Source of the DNA: Jiangella gansuensis DSM 44835
GTDB lineage: Bacteria; Actinomycetota; Actinomycetes; Jiangellales; Jiangellaceae
Assembly (NCBI RefSeq): GCF_000515395.1
Contig: NZ_KI911782.1
Coordinates: 1,985,927-2,049,926 of the forward strand
Reading direction: 5' to 3'
Length of the DNA stretch: 64,000 nt
Below the pieces are notes generated by a model. That model had not been told where the DNA came from, ran no database searches, and saw nothing but the letters and a program-made list of their open reading frames with translations. The position numbers were made by a program, and so were the translations under genes. Positions 53,122-63,158 of this stretch are shown in pieces. Every line of letters begins with the position of its first letter. Position 1 is the stretch's first letter.

Positions 53122-54038
53122 GACTGACGCTCCCTCAGCTTCGGGTTCAGCACGCCCTCGATGGCCCGTCCGCACAGTGTGAACGCCAGCACCACCAGGA
53201 CGATCGCGATGCCCGGCGGCAGGATGTACCACCACATGCGAGAGCTCACGGCGCCGACGTCTCGGGCGGCCTGGATGGTCGCGCCCCAGGATGCCGTCGT
53301 CGGGTCGCCCAGGCCGAGGAAGGCGAAGGTGGACTCGGTGAGGATGGCCGAGCCGACCATGAGTGTCGTCTGGGCGAGCACGATCGGCATGACGTTCGGC
53401 AGCACATGCCGGCTCATGACATGCCAGTGCCCGCCGCCCAGGGCCTTGGCCCGTTCGATGTAGGGGCGGGCCTCGACGGCGAGTGTCTGCGCGCGTACCA
53501 GTCGCGCCGTCGTCGGCCACGACGTCACGCCGATGGCGATGATGATGGTGGTCAGGCTACGCCCGAGCACGGCGGCCAGCGCCACTCCGAGGACCAGCGA
53601 CGGCATCACCAGGAACCAGTCGGTGACGCGCATCAGCACCGTGGAGCCGAAGCCGCCGAAGTGACCGGCCAGGATTCCGAACAGGGTGCCGAACGTGATG
53701 GAGATGAACGTCGCCCAGAACCCGACCGTCAGCGACACTCGCGAGCCCCAGATGAGCAGGTCGATCATCGACCGGCCGGACCGGTCGGTGCCCAGGAGGA
53801 AGTCGCTGCTCGGCCCGTCCAGCGGACTGCCGGGCGGCCGGGTGACGCTGAGCGCGTTGTCGGCGGTGATCAGCGGTGCGAGCAGCGCTGTCAGCACGAA
53901 CAACGCCAGCACGATCAGGCCGAAGAGTCCGGCCCGGTTCTGCCGGTACTGCCGCCAGAACCGCGCCGCGGTGCGTCGCCGGCGCTCCCACGCCAGCCGC
54001 CGCGGACTCGCCGTGGCCACCGTCGCCGGCGCGCTCAT
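53118..54038 (-). CDS. Peptide ABC transporter permease (OppC-like)
   Basis: The 306-residue protein has a basic N-terminal tail, six membrane segments, the FLLGTDRSGRSMIDLLIWG motif typical of OppC/DppC, and the EAA loop around YIERAKALGGGHWHVM. The start overlaps the preceding permease stop, as in the first importer operon. Confidence 0.92.
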   Translation of the reverse strand: MSAPATVATASPRRLAWERRRRTAARFWRQYRQNRAGLFGLIVLALFVLTALLAPLITADNALSVTRPPGSPLDGPSSDFLLGTDRSGRSMIDLLIWGSRVSLTVGFWATFISITFGTLFGILAGHFGGFGSTVLMRVTDWFLVMPSLVLGVALAAVLGRSLTTIIIAIGVTSWPTTARLVRAQTLAVEARPYIERAKALGGGHWHVMSRHVLPNVMPIVLAQTTLMVGSAILTESTFAFLGLGDPTTASWGATIQAARDVGAVSSRMWWYILPPGIAIVLVVLAFTLCGRAIEGVLNPKLRERQS

Positions 54039-55069
54039 GGGCGCACCCGCGGGTCCACGACCGGATAGATCAGGTCGGCGAGCAGGTTCATGAGGATCAC
54101 CGCCGCGGAGAAGATGATGAACAACCCCTGCACCAGCGGGAGGTCGGGAACGGCCAAGCCGGAGTAGAAGAGCTGGCCCAGGCCCGGCCAGGAGAAGATC
54201 GTCTCGACCAGGACCGCGCCGAACACCACGAAGCCGAGGTTCACGAAGATCAGCGTGATGGTCGGCAGTAGTGCGTTCGGCACCGCGTGACGCCGTCGTA
54301 CGACGATGTCACGCAGGCCCTTGGCCCGGGCGGTGACGATGTAGTCGCTGCCCATCTCGTCCAGCAGCGACGACCGCATGATCATCAGGTACTGCGCGTA
54401 CACCACCGCCACCAGCGTCGCCAGTGGCAGCACCATGTGGTGGGCGATGTCGGGGATGCGTTCCCAGCCGGTCACCCCGGTGCTCTCCATGCCGCTGGTG
54501 GGGAACCAGCCGGCGCCGGAGGCGAAGACCACGATCAGGATCAGGCCGAGCCAGAAGCTCGGCACCGACCACAGCATCAGCGCCACCCCGGAGTTGACCC
54601 GGTCGCCGATGCTGCCGTGGTTCCAGGCACCGCGCACGCCCAGCCACAACCCGAGCGTCGCGGAGATCACCACACTGGTGCCGACCAGCAGCACCGTCGG
54701 CCAGAGCCGGTCGCCGATCAGGTCGGTGACCGGCCGGTTGTACTGGAACGAGGTGCCGAGGTCCAGGCGCAGCACGCCGGTCAGATAGTCGAGGAACTGC
54801 TCGGCCAGCGACTTGTCCAGCCCGAAGTCGCGACGCAGCTGTTCCTGCTGCTCGATGCTGACCGGGCGGCCGTGCGTCATGGTGCGCACCGGGTCGCCGG
54901 GGATGATCCGGAACAGGAAGAAGCTGGTCAGGATCACGGCGAAGAGCGAGACCAGCGAGCCGGCCACCTTCTCGCCGTAGTACCGGAGTCTGCGCCGAGC
55001 GCCGGACCGGTCCCGCACGCTCTCGGCGAGGTGCGGGACCGGCGCGGTCGGCAGAGCCGAATCAGCCAT
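54035..55069 (-). CDS. Peptide ABC transporter permease (OppB-like)
   Basis: The 344-residue protein has a 30-residue hydrophilic leader, then membrane segments starting VAGSLVSLFAVILTSFFLF. RIIPGDPVRTM and an EAA loop around YIVTARAKGLRDIVV follow. Its ATG follows the SBP stop with no gap (TAG directly followed by ATG), so translation is coupled. Confidence 0.92.
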   Translation of the reverse strand: MADSALPTAPVPHLAESVRDRSGARRRLRYYGEKVAGSLVSLFAVILTSFFLFRIIPGDPVRTMTHGRPVSIEQQEQLRRDFGLDKSLAEQFLDYLTGVLRLDLGTSFQYNRPVTDLIGDRLWPTVLLVGTSVVISATLGLWLGVRGAWNHGSIGDRVNSGVALMLWSVPSFWLGLILIVVFASGAGWFPTSGMESTGVTGWERIPDIAHHMVLPLATLVAVVYAQYLMIMRSSLLDEMGSDYIVTARAKGLRDIVVRRRHAVPNALLPTITLIFVNLGFVVFGAVLVETIFSWPGLGQLFYSGLAVPDLPLVQGLFIIFSAAVILMNLLADLIYPVVDPRVRP

Positions 55070-56935
55070 CTACTCGCGGTCGTCGGCCGCGGCCGACCGG
55101 CGGCGCAGCAGCAGGAAGACCAGGGCCAGCACGACCAGCACGGCGGCGACGATGCCGATGATCAGCCCGGTGTTCGAGTCGCCGTCGTCGGAGTCGGAGC
55201 CGCCGGCCGCGGAATCGTCGCCCTCCTCGCCGACCGGGACCGCGGACCACCAGCTCCAGTAGCCGTCCTGGCCGTAGTAGTTCCCGCCCGGGTCCGGTTG
55301 CGGCGTCATCTCGGCGATGACGTCGGACCGGTAGGCCTCGAGCGCGTCGGCGTAGCCCCACACCACGAAGATGTTGTCTTCGTAGAGCACTCGCTGCATC
55401 TCGTGGACGATCTCGGCGCGGGCGTCGACGTCCAGCTCGGACAGCTGCTGGGCGTAGAGCTGGTCGTACTCCTCGTTGCAGTAGTACGCGTCGGACAGGT
55501 ACGGCCCGCCCACCTCCGTCGGCAGCCCGCTGCACAGGTTGATCGACAGCACGTAGTTCGGGTCGGGGTTGACGTTCCAGCCGGTGGTCAGGATGTCGTA
55601 GGTGCCCTCGTCGAGCAGGGAGCCCACCTCGGACACCGGCTCGACCAGCAGCTCCATGCCGGCCTCGCCGGCCCACTCGGCCATCATCTCCGCGGCCTGG
55701 ACGTACTGCGGGTTGTCGCCGTGCACGTTGAACCGGAACGACAGCGGCCGGCCGTCCGGGCCGACCCGGATGCCGTCGCCGCCCGGCGCGTAGCCGGCCT
55801 CGTCGAGCAGCCGGTTGGCCTCGTCGATGTCGAAGCCGATGGCCTCGTCCTCGCTCGGCTCCCAGTGGAACGTGTCGTACCGCGACGGGATGTACCCGCC
55901 GTTCGGCTCGCCGTAGCCGCCGTAGGCGACCTCGTAGATGGCTTCCCGGTCGATGGTGTGCACCAGGGCCTGACGAACGACCGGATCCTGCAGCGCCGGA
56001 TGCCCGTCGCCGAACGGGGTGCCGTCCTGCAGCCGGGCGCCGGGGTTCAGGGTGATCGCCTGGAACCGCTTGCCCTGCGCGTTGTTGACGGCGATGTTCT
56101 CCTGGCCGTCCAGGGCGTTGAACTGCGCCGGGGTCAGGTTGTAGACGAAGTCGACCTCGCCGCTGCGCAGCGCCTCGACCTGGGCGTCCGGGTCGTCGAT
56201 GTAGCGCAGGATCAGCTGGTCGAACTGCGGCGCGCCGCGCCAGTAGTCCGGGTTCGCCTCCAGCGTGATCGACACGTTCGGCTGGTAGTCGGTGAGGATG
56301 AACGGCCCGTTCCCGACGATCGGGAACTCCTGGTCGTTGTTGAACGTGCCGAAGTCGTCGACCTGCGACCAGATGTGCTCCGGCAGGATCGGCACGTCCA
56401 GCGCGAGCATGGTGACCTGCGGCTCGTTGAGCACGATCTCGACGGTGAACTCGTCGGTTGCGGTCACGGAGGCGAAGTTCTCGACGAAGTTGCCGTTCGC
56501 CTCGGCGGCGGCCGGGTCGGTCATCATCGTGTTGAACGTCCACGCGACGTCCTCGGCGGTGACCTGCTCGCCGTCACTCCACATGGCGTCCTCGCGGATG
56601 TGATACGTCCAGGTCAGGCCGTCCTCGGAGGTCTCCCACTCCTCGGCCAGCGCCGGGATGGTCTCGCCGGTCTCGGGGTCGTAGTTGGTGAGGAAGTCGT
56701 ACATCCACCGGTGCATGTTGGTGGTGATCAGCCGGACCGCCTGGAACGGGCTGAGGGAGTCGACCTCCTGCGCGACGGCGATGGTGATCGACGTCGGCTC
56801 GGCGTCGGCGGCGGCCGTGGGCGCACCGGCGGCCATGCCGGTGGCGGCCAGTGCCGCGGCGGCCACTCCGGCCGCGAACTTGCCCGGCCGGCCGGCGAAC
56901 CTGCCCGGACGGGGCCGGATGACGGATGTCGTCAT
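55070..56935 (-). CDS. Peptide ABC transporter substrate-binding protein with C-terminal membrane anchor
   Basis: The 621-residue precursor has a Sec-type signal peptide (hydrophobic to about residue 35, ending GAPTAAADA) but no lipobox Cys. The SBP family 5 core includes PALAEEWETSEDGLTWTY, AMWSDGEQVTAEDVAW and VRQALVHTIDREAIYEV. An acidic Asp/Ser linker is followed by a C-terminal membrane segment (GLIIGIVAAVLVVLALVFLL) and an RRR stop-transfer. It is therefore probably tethered at its C-terminus rather than by lipid. ATG 56935 has a GAGG-type site. Confidence 0.9.
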   Translation of the reverse strand: MTTSVIRPRPGRFAGRPGKFAAGVAAAALAATGMAAGAPTAAADAEPTSITIAVAQEVDSLSPFQAVRLITTNMHRWMYDFLTNYDPETGETIPALAEEWETSEDGLTWTYHIREDAMWSDGEQVTAEDVAWTFNTMMTDPAAAEANGNFVENFASVTATDEFTVEIVLNEPQVTMLALDVPILPEHIWSQVDDFGTFNNDQEFPIVGNGPFILTDYQPNVSITLEANPDYWRGAPQFDQLILRYIDDPDAQVEALRSGEVDFVYNLTPAQFNALDGQENIAVNNAQGKRFQAITLNPGARLQDGTPFGDGHPALQDPVVRQALVHTIDREAIYEVAYGGYGEPNGGYIPSRYDTFHWEPSEDEAIGFDIDEANRLLDEAGYAPGGDGIRVGPDGRPLSFRFNVHGDNPQYVQAAEMMAEWAGEAGMELLVEPVSEVGSLLDEGTYDILTTGWNVNPDPNYVLSINLCSGLPTEVGGPYLSDAYYCNEEYDQLYAQQLSELDVDARAEIVHEMQRVLYEDNIFVVWGYADALEAYRSDVIAEMTPQPDPGGNYYGQDGYWSWWSAVPVGEEGDDSAAGGSDSDDGDSNTGLIIGIVAAVLVVLALVFLLLRRRSAAADDRE

Positions 56936-57230
56936 GCGGGTACCTCGCAATCGCGTCGAGGAATGAACGGTAGAGGTACGTCGTAGGCCGGGGCCTCATG
57001 CCCCCGGGCTCGCCCACAGACCTTAGACCTGTTGGCGCGTTGGTCTACCACCGGGCCGACATCACGTCAATGGTCTGGACCTGTCTCGTGTGTGAACTGC
57101 CTGAGCCGTATGCCTGATCGAGACCAAACTGCAGATCTTCCCGTGACCAGCCCTCGCCGCTGGACGATCGGCGGTGTGAGCGGCGCCACGGCGGAAACGG
57201 TGGCACCTGCCGCCAGGGGACAATGGGGCC
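56936..57230. other. Divergent intergenic region, importer operon 2 / dxr
   Basis: The 295-bp gap contains the inverted repeat TAGACC-N12-GGTCTA (57024-57047), a possible operator of the minus-strand importer operon with a TAAGGT -10-like site overlapping it. A GACAAT (57219-57224) lies 6 nt before the dxr ATG. No gene is seen. Confidence 0.35.
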
Positions 57231-58433
57231 ATGCAGCCACCGCGCGAGGTCGTCATCCTCGGCTCGACCGGTTCCGTCGGCACCCAGGCGGTCGAGGTCG
57301 CCGCCAGCAACCCCGACCGGGTCCGGGTGGTGGGCCTGGCCGCCGGCGGCTCGGACCCGGCGGCGCTCGCGGCGCAGGCGCTGCGGCTCGGGGTCGGCAC
57401 GGTGGCCGTGGCGCACGCCAGTGCCGCGCAGGACCTGCTGCTCGCGTTCTACGCCGAGGCGCAACGGCACGGCTACGAGACCGGGCAGTACCGCGTCCCG
57501 CGTGTCATCACCGGGCCCGACGCCGCGGCCGAGCTGGCCGCCGCCGAGTGCGACATCGTCCTCAACGGCATCACCGGCTCCATCGGGCTGGGGCCGACAC
57601 TGGCGGCCCTGAAGGCCGGCCGGACGCTCGCGCTGGCCAACAAGGAGTCCCTGATCGCCGGCGGTCAGCTGGTCAAGGCCGCGGCGGCGCCCGGTCAGCT
57701 CGTGCCGGTCGACAGCGAGCACAGTGCGCTGGCGCAGTGCCTGCGCGGCGGCCGCGCCGACGAGGTGCGCAAGCTGGTGCTGACGGCCAGCGGCGGCCCG
57801 TTCCGCGGCCGCGCCCGGGGAGAGCTCACCGACGTCACCCGCGAGCAGGCGATGGCGCACCCGACGTGGAACATGGGCCCGGCCATCACCATCAACTCCG
57901 CCACCCTGGTCAACAAGGGGTTGGAGCTCATCGAGGCGCATCTGCTCTTCGACGTGCCGTTCGACGCCATCGAGGTGGTGGTGCACCCGCAGTCCGTCGT
58001 GCACTCCATGGTGGAGTTCATCGACGGGTCCACGCTGGCGCAGGCCAGCCCGCCGGACATGCGCATCCCGATTGCGCTGGCGCTGTCCTGGCCCGACCGG
58101 CTCGCCGACGCCGCACCCGCCTGCGACTGGAGCACCGCATCCACCTGGGAGTTCATGCCGCTGGACAACGACGCGTTCCCCGCGGTCGAGCTGGCGCGGG
58201 CGGCGGGCACCCGCGGCGGCCTCGCCCCGGCCGTCTACAACGCGGCCAACGAGGAGTGCCTGGCGGCGTTCGTCGGCGGGCGGCTGCCGTTCCTGGGCAT
58301 CGTCGACACCATCGCCCGTATCCTTGACGAGTACGGTGGAGGTGACGCGCTGAGCGTGGACGACGTCGTGGCGGCCGAGGGCTGGGCGCGCGCCCGGGCC
58401 CGCGAGCTCGTCGGATCGGAAGAGGAACGCTGA
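57231..58433 (+). CDS. dxr: 1-deoxy-D-xylulose-5-phosphate reductoisomerase
   Basis: Dxr (IspC) makes MEP from DXP with NADPH in the non-mevalonate isoprenoid pathway. The 400-residue protein has the cofactor loop [47 protein letters not shown], and [17 protein letters not shown] with substrate and metal residues. The length is normal. Two genes later comes ispG of the same pathway. Confidence 0.97.
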   Translation: MQPPREVVILGSTGSVGTQAVEVAASNPDRVRVVGLAAGGSDPAALAAQALRLGVGTVAVAHASAAQDLLLAFYAEAQRHGYETGQYRVPRVITGPDAAAELAAAECDIVLNGITGSIGLGPTLAALKAGRTLALANKESLIAGGQLVKAAAAPGQLVPVDSEHSALAQCLRGGRADEVRKLVLTASGGPFRGRARGELTDVTREQAMAHPTWNMGPAITINSATLVNKGLELIEAHLLFDVPFDAIEVVVHPQSVVHSMVEFIDGSTLAQASPPDMRIPIALALSWPDRLADAAPACDWSTASTWEFMPLDNDAFPAVELARAAGTRGGLAPAVYNAANEECLAAFVGGRLPFLGIVDTIARILDEYGGGDALSVDDVVAAEGWARARARELVGSEEER

Positions 58434-58434
58434 C

Positions 58435-59757
58435 ATGGACCTGCTCGCCGTCGTCGGCATCCTGCTCTTCGCCGTCGGCCTGATGCTCTCCATCGCGCTG
58501 CACGAGATCGGTCACCTCGTGCCGGCCAAGCTGTTCGGCGTCAAGGTCACCCAGTACATGATCGGGTTCGGCCGCACCGTGTGGTCGCGGCGACGCGGCG
58601 AGACCGAGTACGGGTTCAAGGCCGTCCCGCTCGGCGGCTTCGTGCGCATGATCGGCATGTTCCCGCCCGAGCCCGGCGGCCGCAGCAGCGAGCTGCGCCA
58701 GTCCAGCACCGGCCTGTTCCAGACCATGGCCCGCGACGCCCGCACCGCCGCGAAGGAGGAGATCGGCCCCGGCGACGAGGGCCGCGTCTTCTACCGCAAG
58801 GCGTGGTGGAAGAAGCTCATCATCATGCTTGGCGGGCCCGCCATGAACATCGTGCTGGCCATCTTCCTCGCCGGTGGTGTGCTCATGACCTTCGGCAACC
58901 CGGACAAGCCGGTGTACTCGCCGGTGGTGAGCGTCGTCAGCGAGTGCGTCATCCCGGCGTCGCAGGCCGAGGCCGAAGGCGACGACTGCACCGGCTGGCC
59001 GGCCGCACCGGCCGCCGAGGCCGGAGTCCTGCCCGGCGACCGCATCCTCGCCGTCGGCGGCACCGAGGTGTCCAGCTGGCCGGAGGTGTCCGCGGCCATC
59101 GCGGCGGCCGGGCCGAACACCGTCGACATCGTCGTCGAGCGTGACGGCGCCGAGCGCACCCTGCGGGCGGAGCTCATCCTGGCCGAGCGGCCCGACCTGG
59201 ACGGAGAAGCCGGCGCGGTGCAGACAACCAGCTTCTTGGGTGTCCAGCCGACCTTCGAGCGGTTCGAGCGCGAGGACGTCGTCGGCACCCTTGGCTGGAC
59301 CGGCGGGTTCATCAGCAACACGGCGGAGGCGATGTCGCGCATCCCGCAGCGCATGGTCGACGTCTGGGATGCTGCGTTCGGCGGCGCCGAACGCAGCAGG
59401 GAGACCCCGGTCAGCATCGTCGGCGCCGGGCGCATTGGTGGCGAGATCGCCTCGGCCGACGAGTTCACCGGCGGGCAGCGGGTGGCCACGTTCGTCATGA
59501 TGCTGGCGTCGTTCAACATGGCCATCGCGCTGTTCAACCTGGTCCCGCTGCTGCCGCTGGACGGCGGGCACGCCGCCGGCGCCATCTGGGAGGCCATCAA
59601 GCGGGCGTTCGCGCGCGTGTTCCGCCGCCCGGAGCCGCAACCCGTCGACGTCGCCAAGGCGCTGCCGCTGGCCTACGGAGTCGCGGTCGTCCTGATCGGG
59701 ATGAGCGCCCTGCTGATCTACGCCGACCTGGTCAACCCGGTCCGGCTGCTGGGCTGA
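58435..59757 (+). CDS. rseP: RIP metalloprotease RseP-like (M50, site-2 protease)
   Basis: The 440-residue membrane protease has zinc motif H23-E-x-x-H27 in ALHEIGHLVPAK near the N-terminus, a periplasm-side PDZ domain (AAEAGVLPGDRILAVGG) and the late third ligand in LLPLDGGHAAG. It cleaves membrane-bound anti-sigma factors or signal-peptide remnants. It starts one base after the dxr stop, so the genes are co-translated. Confidence 0.94.
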   Translation: MDLLAVVGILLFAVGLMLSIALHEIGHLVPAKLFGVKVTQYMIGFGRTVWSRRRGETEYGFKAVPLGGFVRMIGMFPPEPGGRSSELRQSSTGLFQTMARDARTAAKEEIGPGDEGRVFYRKAWWKKLIIMLGGPAMNIVLAIFLAGGVLMTFGNPDKPVYSPVVSVVSECVIPASQAEAEGDDCTGWPAAPAAEAGVLPGDRILAVGGTEVSSWPEVSAAIAAAGPNTVDIVVERDGAERTLRAELILAERPDLDGEAGAVQTTSFLGVQPTFERFEREDVVGTLGWTGGFISNTAEAMSRIPQRMVDVWDAAFGGAERSRETPVSIVGAGRIGGEIASADEFTGGQRVATFVMMLASFNMAIALFNLVPLLPLDGGHAAGAIWEAIKRAFARVFRRPEPQPVDVAKALPLAYGVAVVLIGMSALLIYADLVNPVRLLG

Positions 59758-59778
59758 GAGGTATAGGAGAGGTTCTAC

Positions 59779-60933
59779 ATGAGTGTCGCCCTGGGCATGC
59801 CCCAGTCGCCCCCGCCGGTGCTGGCGCCGCGGCGCCGATCCCGCAAGATCCGCGTCGGCAAGGTCGAGGTCGGCGGTGACGCACCGATCAGCGTCCAGTC
59901 GATGACCACCACCCCCACCACCGACATCAACGCGACCCTGCAGCAGATCGCCGAGCTCACCGCGTCCGGCTGCGACATCGTGCGGGTGGCGGTCCCCAGC
60001 GCCGACGACGCCGACGCGCTGCCCGTCATCGCGAAGAAGTCGCAGATCCCGGTCATCGCCGACATCCACTTCCAGCCCAAGTACGTCTTCGCCGCCATCG
60101 ACGCGGGCTGCGCGGCGGTGCGGGTCAACCCGGGCAACATCAGGAAGTTCGACGACAAGGTCGGCGAGATCGCCCGGGCCGCCAAGGACGCCGGTGTCTC
60201 GCTGCGCATCGGCGTCAACGCCGGCTCGCTCGACCCCCGGCTGCTGGCCAAGTACGGCAAGGCCACCGCGGAGGCGCTGGTCGAGTCCGCGGTGTGGGAG
60301 GCGTCGCTGTTCGAGGAGCACGACTTCCACGACTTCAAGATCTCGGTCAAGCACAACGACCCCGTCGTCATGGTCCGCGCCTACGAGCTGCTCGCCGAGC
60401 GCGGTGACTGGCCGCTGCACCTCGGCGTCACCGAGGCCGGGCCGGCGTTCCAAGGGACCATCAAGTCGGCGACCGCGTTCGGCGCGCTGTTGTCGAAGGG
60501 CATCGGCGACACCATCAGAGTCTCGCTGTCCGCGCCTCCGGTCGAGGAGGTCAAGGTCGGCAACCAGATCCTGCAGTCGCTGAACCTGCGCCCGCGCAAG
60601 CTCGAGATCGTCTCCTGTCCGTCCTGTGGCCGCGCCCAGGTCGACGTCTACACCCTCGCCGACCGCGTCACCGCCGGCCTGGAAGGCATGGAGGTGCCGC
60701 TGCGCGTGGCCGTCATGGGCTGCGTCGTCAACGGCCCGGGCGAGGCCCGCGAGGCCGACCTCGGCGTCGCGTCCGGCAACGGCAAGGGGCAGATCTTCGT
60801 CAAGGGTGAAGTGATCAAGACCGTGCCGGAATCGGAGATCGTCGAGACCCTCATCGAGGAGGCCATGCGCATCGCCGAGACCATGGAGTCAGCCGACGAC
60901 GACACCGCCGGCCCCGTGGTCACGGTCGGATGA
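59779..60933 (+). CDS. ispG: 4-hydroxy-3-methylbut-2-en-1-yl diphosphate synthase (flavodoxin)
   Basis: IspG (GcpE) converts MEcPP to HMBPP with a [4Fe-4S] cluster. The 384-residue protein has [26 protein letters not shown] and the ligands in ISCPSCGR-like SCPSCGRAQ and [11 protein letters not shown]. It is 21 bp after rseP with a GGAGAGG ribosome-binding site. Confidence 0.97.
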   Translation: MSVALGMPQSPPPVLAPRRRSRKIRVGKVEVGGDAPISVQSMTTTPTTDINATLQQIAELTASGCDIVRVAVPSADDADALPVIAKKSQIPVIADIHFQPKYVFAAIDAGCAAVRVNPGNIRKFDDKVGEIARAAKDAGVSLRIGVNAGSLDPRLLAKYGKATAEALVESAVWEASLFEEHDFHDFKISVKHNDPVVMVRAYELLAERGDWPLHLGVTEAGPAFQGTIKSATAFGALLSKGIGDTIRVSLSAPPVEEVKVGNQILQSLNLRPRKLEIVSCPSCGRAQVDVYTLADRVTAGLEGMEVPLRVAVMGCVVNGPGEAREADLGVASGNGKGQIFVKGEVIKTVPESEIVETLIEEAMRIAETMESADDDTAGPVVTVG

Positions 60934-61030
60934 CAGGGCGGCTCCCCGACCTGACAGAACGTCCGGTGCCTGCTTCACTAGCACCGTGAGGGGGACGCTT
61001 GCCCCGGGCGGTGGGGGAGGAGGGGACGCC

Positions 61031-61876
61031 GTGCTCGGTACGTCGACTGCGGTGCGTCCGCTGATCCAGGCCGACATCGACGACGTCGTCACCCTGCTCG
61101 ACCAGGCGCCGCACGTCGACGTCTTCGTCGGCTCCCGGGTGCACGCCTCTGGCCTCGCGCCGTCGCGGCTGGCCGGCGAACTGTGGGGGTTCTTCGAGGA
61201 GGACCGGCTGCGGTCCATGTGCTACTCCGGCGCCAACCTGGTGCCGGTGGCCGCCAGCGGCCCGGCCGCCCGCACCTTCGCCGACCTCGCGTTGCGCCGC
61301 GGCCGGCGCTGCTCGTCCATCGTCGGGCCGGCCGACGCGGTGCTGACCATGTGGGACCTCCTGCGTCCCGAGTGGGGGCCGGCCCGCGAGGTGCGTGCCT
61401 GCCAGCCGGTGATGGCGCTGGCGACGGCCTCGAAGGTCGCGCCTGACCCCCTGGTGCGCCGGGTCCGCCCGGACGAGCTCGACCTGCTGCTGCCGGCGGC
61501 GGTCGCCATGTTCACCGAGGAAGTGGGCGTCTCGCCCAACGGCACCGACGGCGGCGCCTACTACCGGGCCCGGCTGTCGGAGCTGGTGCGCGCCGGCCGG
61601 GCGTTCGCCCGGTTCGACGAGCACGGCATCGTGTTCAAGGCCGAGGTGGGTGCGGTGACGCCGCACGCCTGCCAGGTCCAGGGCGTCTGGGTGCGCCCGG
61701 ACCGCCGCGGCGAGCGCCTGTCGGTCGGCGGCATGGCCGCGGTGGTGGACACCGCGCTGCGCGAGATCGCGCCGGCCGTGTCGCTGTACGTGAACGACTT
61801 CAACCTGGCTGCCCGCAGCGCCTACCGGCGTGTCGGCTTCACCGAGGTCGGCCGCTTCGCCACCGTCATGTTCTGA
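61031..61876 (+). CDS. GNAT-family protein with DUF4081-type N-terminal domain
   Basis: The 281-residue protein has an N-terminal domain (about 1-140, VGSRVHASGLAPSRLAGELWGF) I recognise as DUF4081. A C-terminal GNAT fold follows, with VQGVWVRPDRRGERLSVGGM and a closing SAYRRVGFTEVGRF. A gene of this kind between ispG and proS is common in actinobacteria. The acceptor is unknown. I preferred GTG 61031 because a GGAGGAGG site ends 7 nt upstream. GTG 60986 would add a Gly-rich stretch that is that site in translation. Confidence 0.88.
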   Translation: MLGTSTAVRPLIQADIDDVVTLLDQAPHVDVFVGSRVHASGLAPSRLAGELWGFFEEDRLRSMCYSGANLVPVAASGPAARTFADLALRRGRRCSSIVGPADAVLTMWDLLRPEWGPAREVRACQPVMALATASKVAPDPLVRRVRPDELDLLLPAAVAMFTEEVGVSPNGTDGGAYYRARLSELVRAGRAFARFDEHGIVFKAEVGAVTPHACQVQGVWVRPDRRGERLSVGGMAAVVDTALREIAPAVSLYVNDFNLAARSAYRRVGFTEVGRFATVMF

Positions 61877-63087
61877 TGTCCGCCGTGCGCCGTCCCTTCC
61901 TCGTCCTTGCCGCCGTCGTCCTCGCCATCGGCGGCTGCGCCGGTGACGACGGCGGCGACGACAGCGCCGCGCCGTCCCCGACGCCGTCGGCTGCCACGCC
62001 GAGCCAGGCACCGTCGCCGACGCCAACGCCCACGCCGGAGCCGCGTGAGTTCACCCTGGTCGCCACCGGCGATGTCCTGCTGCACGAGCGGCTGTGGGCG
62101 CAGGCGCAGCGCGACGCCGGCGCGGGGGAGGAGATGGACTTCGCGCCGCAGCTGGTGAACATCGCACCGGTCGTGACCGCTGCCGACCTGGCCATCTGTC
62201 ATCTCGAGGTACCGCTGGCGCCGACCGGCGGGCCGTATGAGGGCTACCCGGCGTTCTCGGGGCCGCCGCAGGTGGCCACGGCGTTGGCCGAATCCGGCTA
62301 CGACGCCTGCACCACCGCCTCCAACCACACGTTCGACCAGGGCGCCGACGGTGTCGACCGCACCCTCGACACGCTCGACGCGGCCGGTCTCGCGCACGCC
62401 GGGTCCGCCCGCACTCCCGCCGAGGCCGAGCAGATCACCGTCGTCGACGTCGCCACCGACGCCGGGCCGGTCGCCGTCGCGCTGCTGTCGTACACCTTCG
62501 GGTTCAACGGCATCCCGGCGCCGGGCGGTGAGACCTGGCGGGGCAACGAGATCGACCAGGCCCGCATCCTCGCCGACGCCGGCCGGGCCCGGTCCGAGGG
62601 CGCCGAGGTCGTCGTCGTGGCCATGCACTGGGGCGACGAGTACGTCCACGAACCCAACCCGCAGCAGAGCGAGCTGGCGCCGGCGCTCATCGCCTCGCCC
62701 GACATCGACCTGCTGCTCGGCCACCACGCGCACGTCGTCCAGCCGCTGGAGAACGTCGACGGCGAATGGGTGGTCTACGGCATGGGCAACCTGATGGCCA
62801 ACCACGCCGAGCCGGAGGGCCCGAAGGCGGAGGGCCTGCTGACCCGGTTCACGTTCACCGAGGACCCGGCGGCCGGCGAGTTCACCGCCGCGGCGGCGGA
62901 GTACCTGCCGCTCTATCAGACCTACCAACCGCCGGTCGAGGTGCTGGCCGTGCCGGACGCGCTCGCCAGCGGGGACGTCGGCACGGCGACGGCGGCCCGG
63001 CTGCAGGAGGCGCTGGACCGCACCACCCAGGTCGTCGAGAGCCGCGGCGCGGCCGCCGCCGGCCTGAGGTTGCTGGAATCCCCGTGA
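61876..63087 (+). CDS. CapA-family lipoprotein (poly-gamma-glutamate synthesis-like)
   Basis: The 403-residue precursor has a signal peptide with lipobox AIGGC (Cys21) and a Pro/Ser/Thr-rich linker. A metallophosphatase-like CapA domain follows, with TLVATGDVLLHERLW, ICHLEVPLA, TTASNHTFDQG, VAMHWGDEYVHEP and LLLGHHAHVVQP. It should be anchored at the outer face of the membrane. CapA proteins take part in polyglutamate capsule formation in bacilli; here the function is open because capB/capC are absent. The ATG overlaps the GNAT stop by one base. Confidence 0.9.
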   Translation: MSAVRRPFLVLAAVVLAIGGCAGDDGGDDSAAPSPTPSAATPSQAPSPTPTPTPEPREFTLVATGDVLLHERLWAQAQRDAGAGEEMDFAPQLVNIAPVVTAADLAICHLEVPLAPTGGPYEGYPAFSGPPQVATALAESGYDACTTASNHTFDQGADGVDRTLDTLDAAGLAHAGSARTPAEAEQITVVDVATDAGPVAVALLSYTFGFNGIPAPGGETWRGNEIDQARILADAGRARSEGAEVVVVAMHWGDEYVHEPNPQQSELAPALIASPDIDLLLGHHAHVVQPLENVDGEWVVYGMGNLMANHAEPEGPKAEGLLTRFTFTEDPAAGEFTAAAAEYLPLYQTYQPPVEVLAVPDALASGDVGTATAARLQEALDRTTQVVESRGAAAAGLRLLESP

Positions 63088-63158
63088 CCGGCCGCCGGAC
63101 CGCCGGATATCCTCGTCCTTCGTTCCCCCGATCGTCCGTTTGAGCACTGGAGTCCTTC

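Noticed and set aside
54287-56986. An 899-codon plus-strand open frame opposite the second importer operon
   Set aside because: Composition (Val/Asp/Arg/His/Gln runs) is that of a shadow frame; the opposite strand encodes the permease and binding protein with full family motifs.
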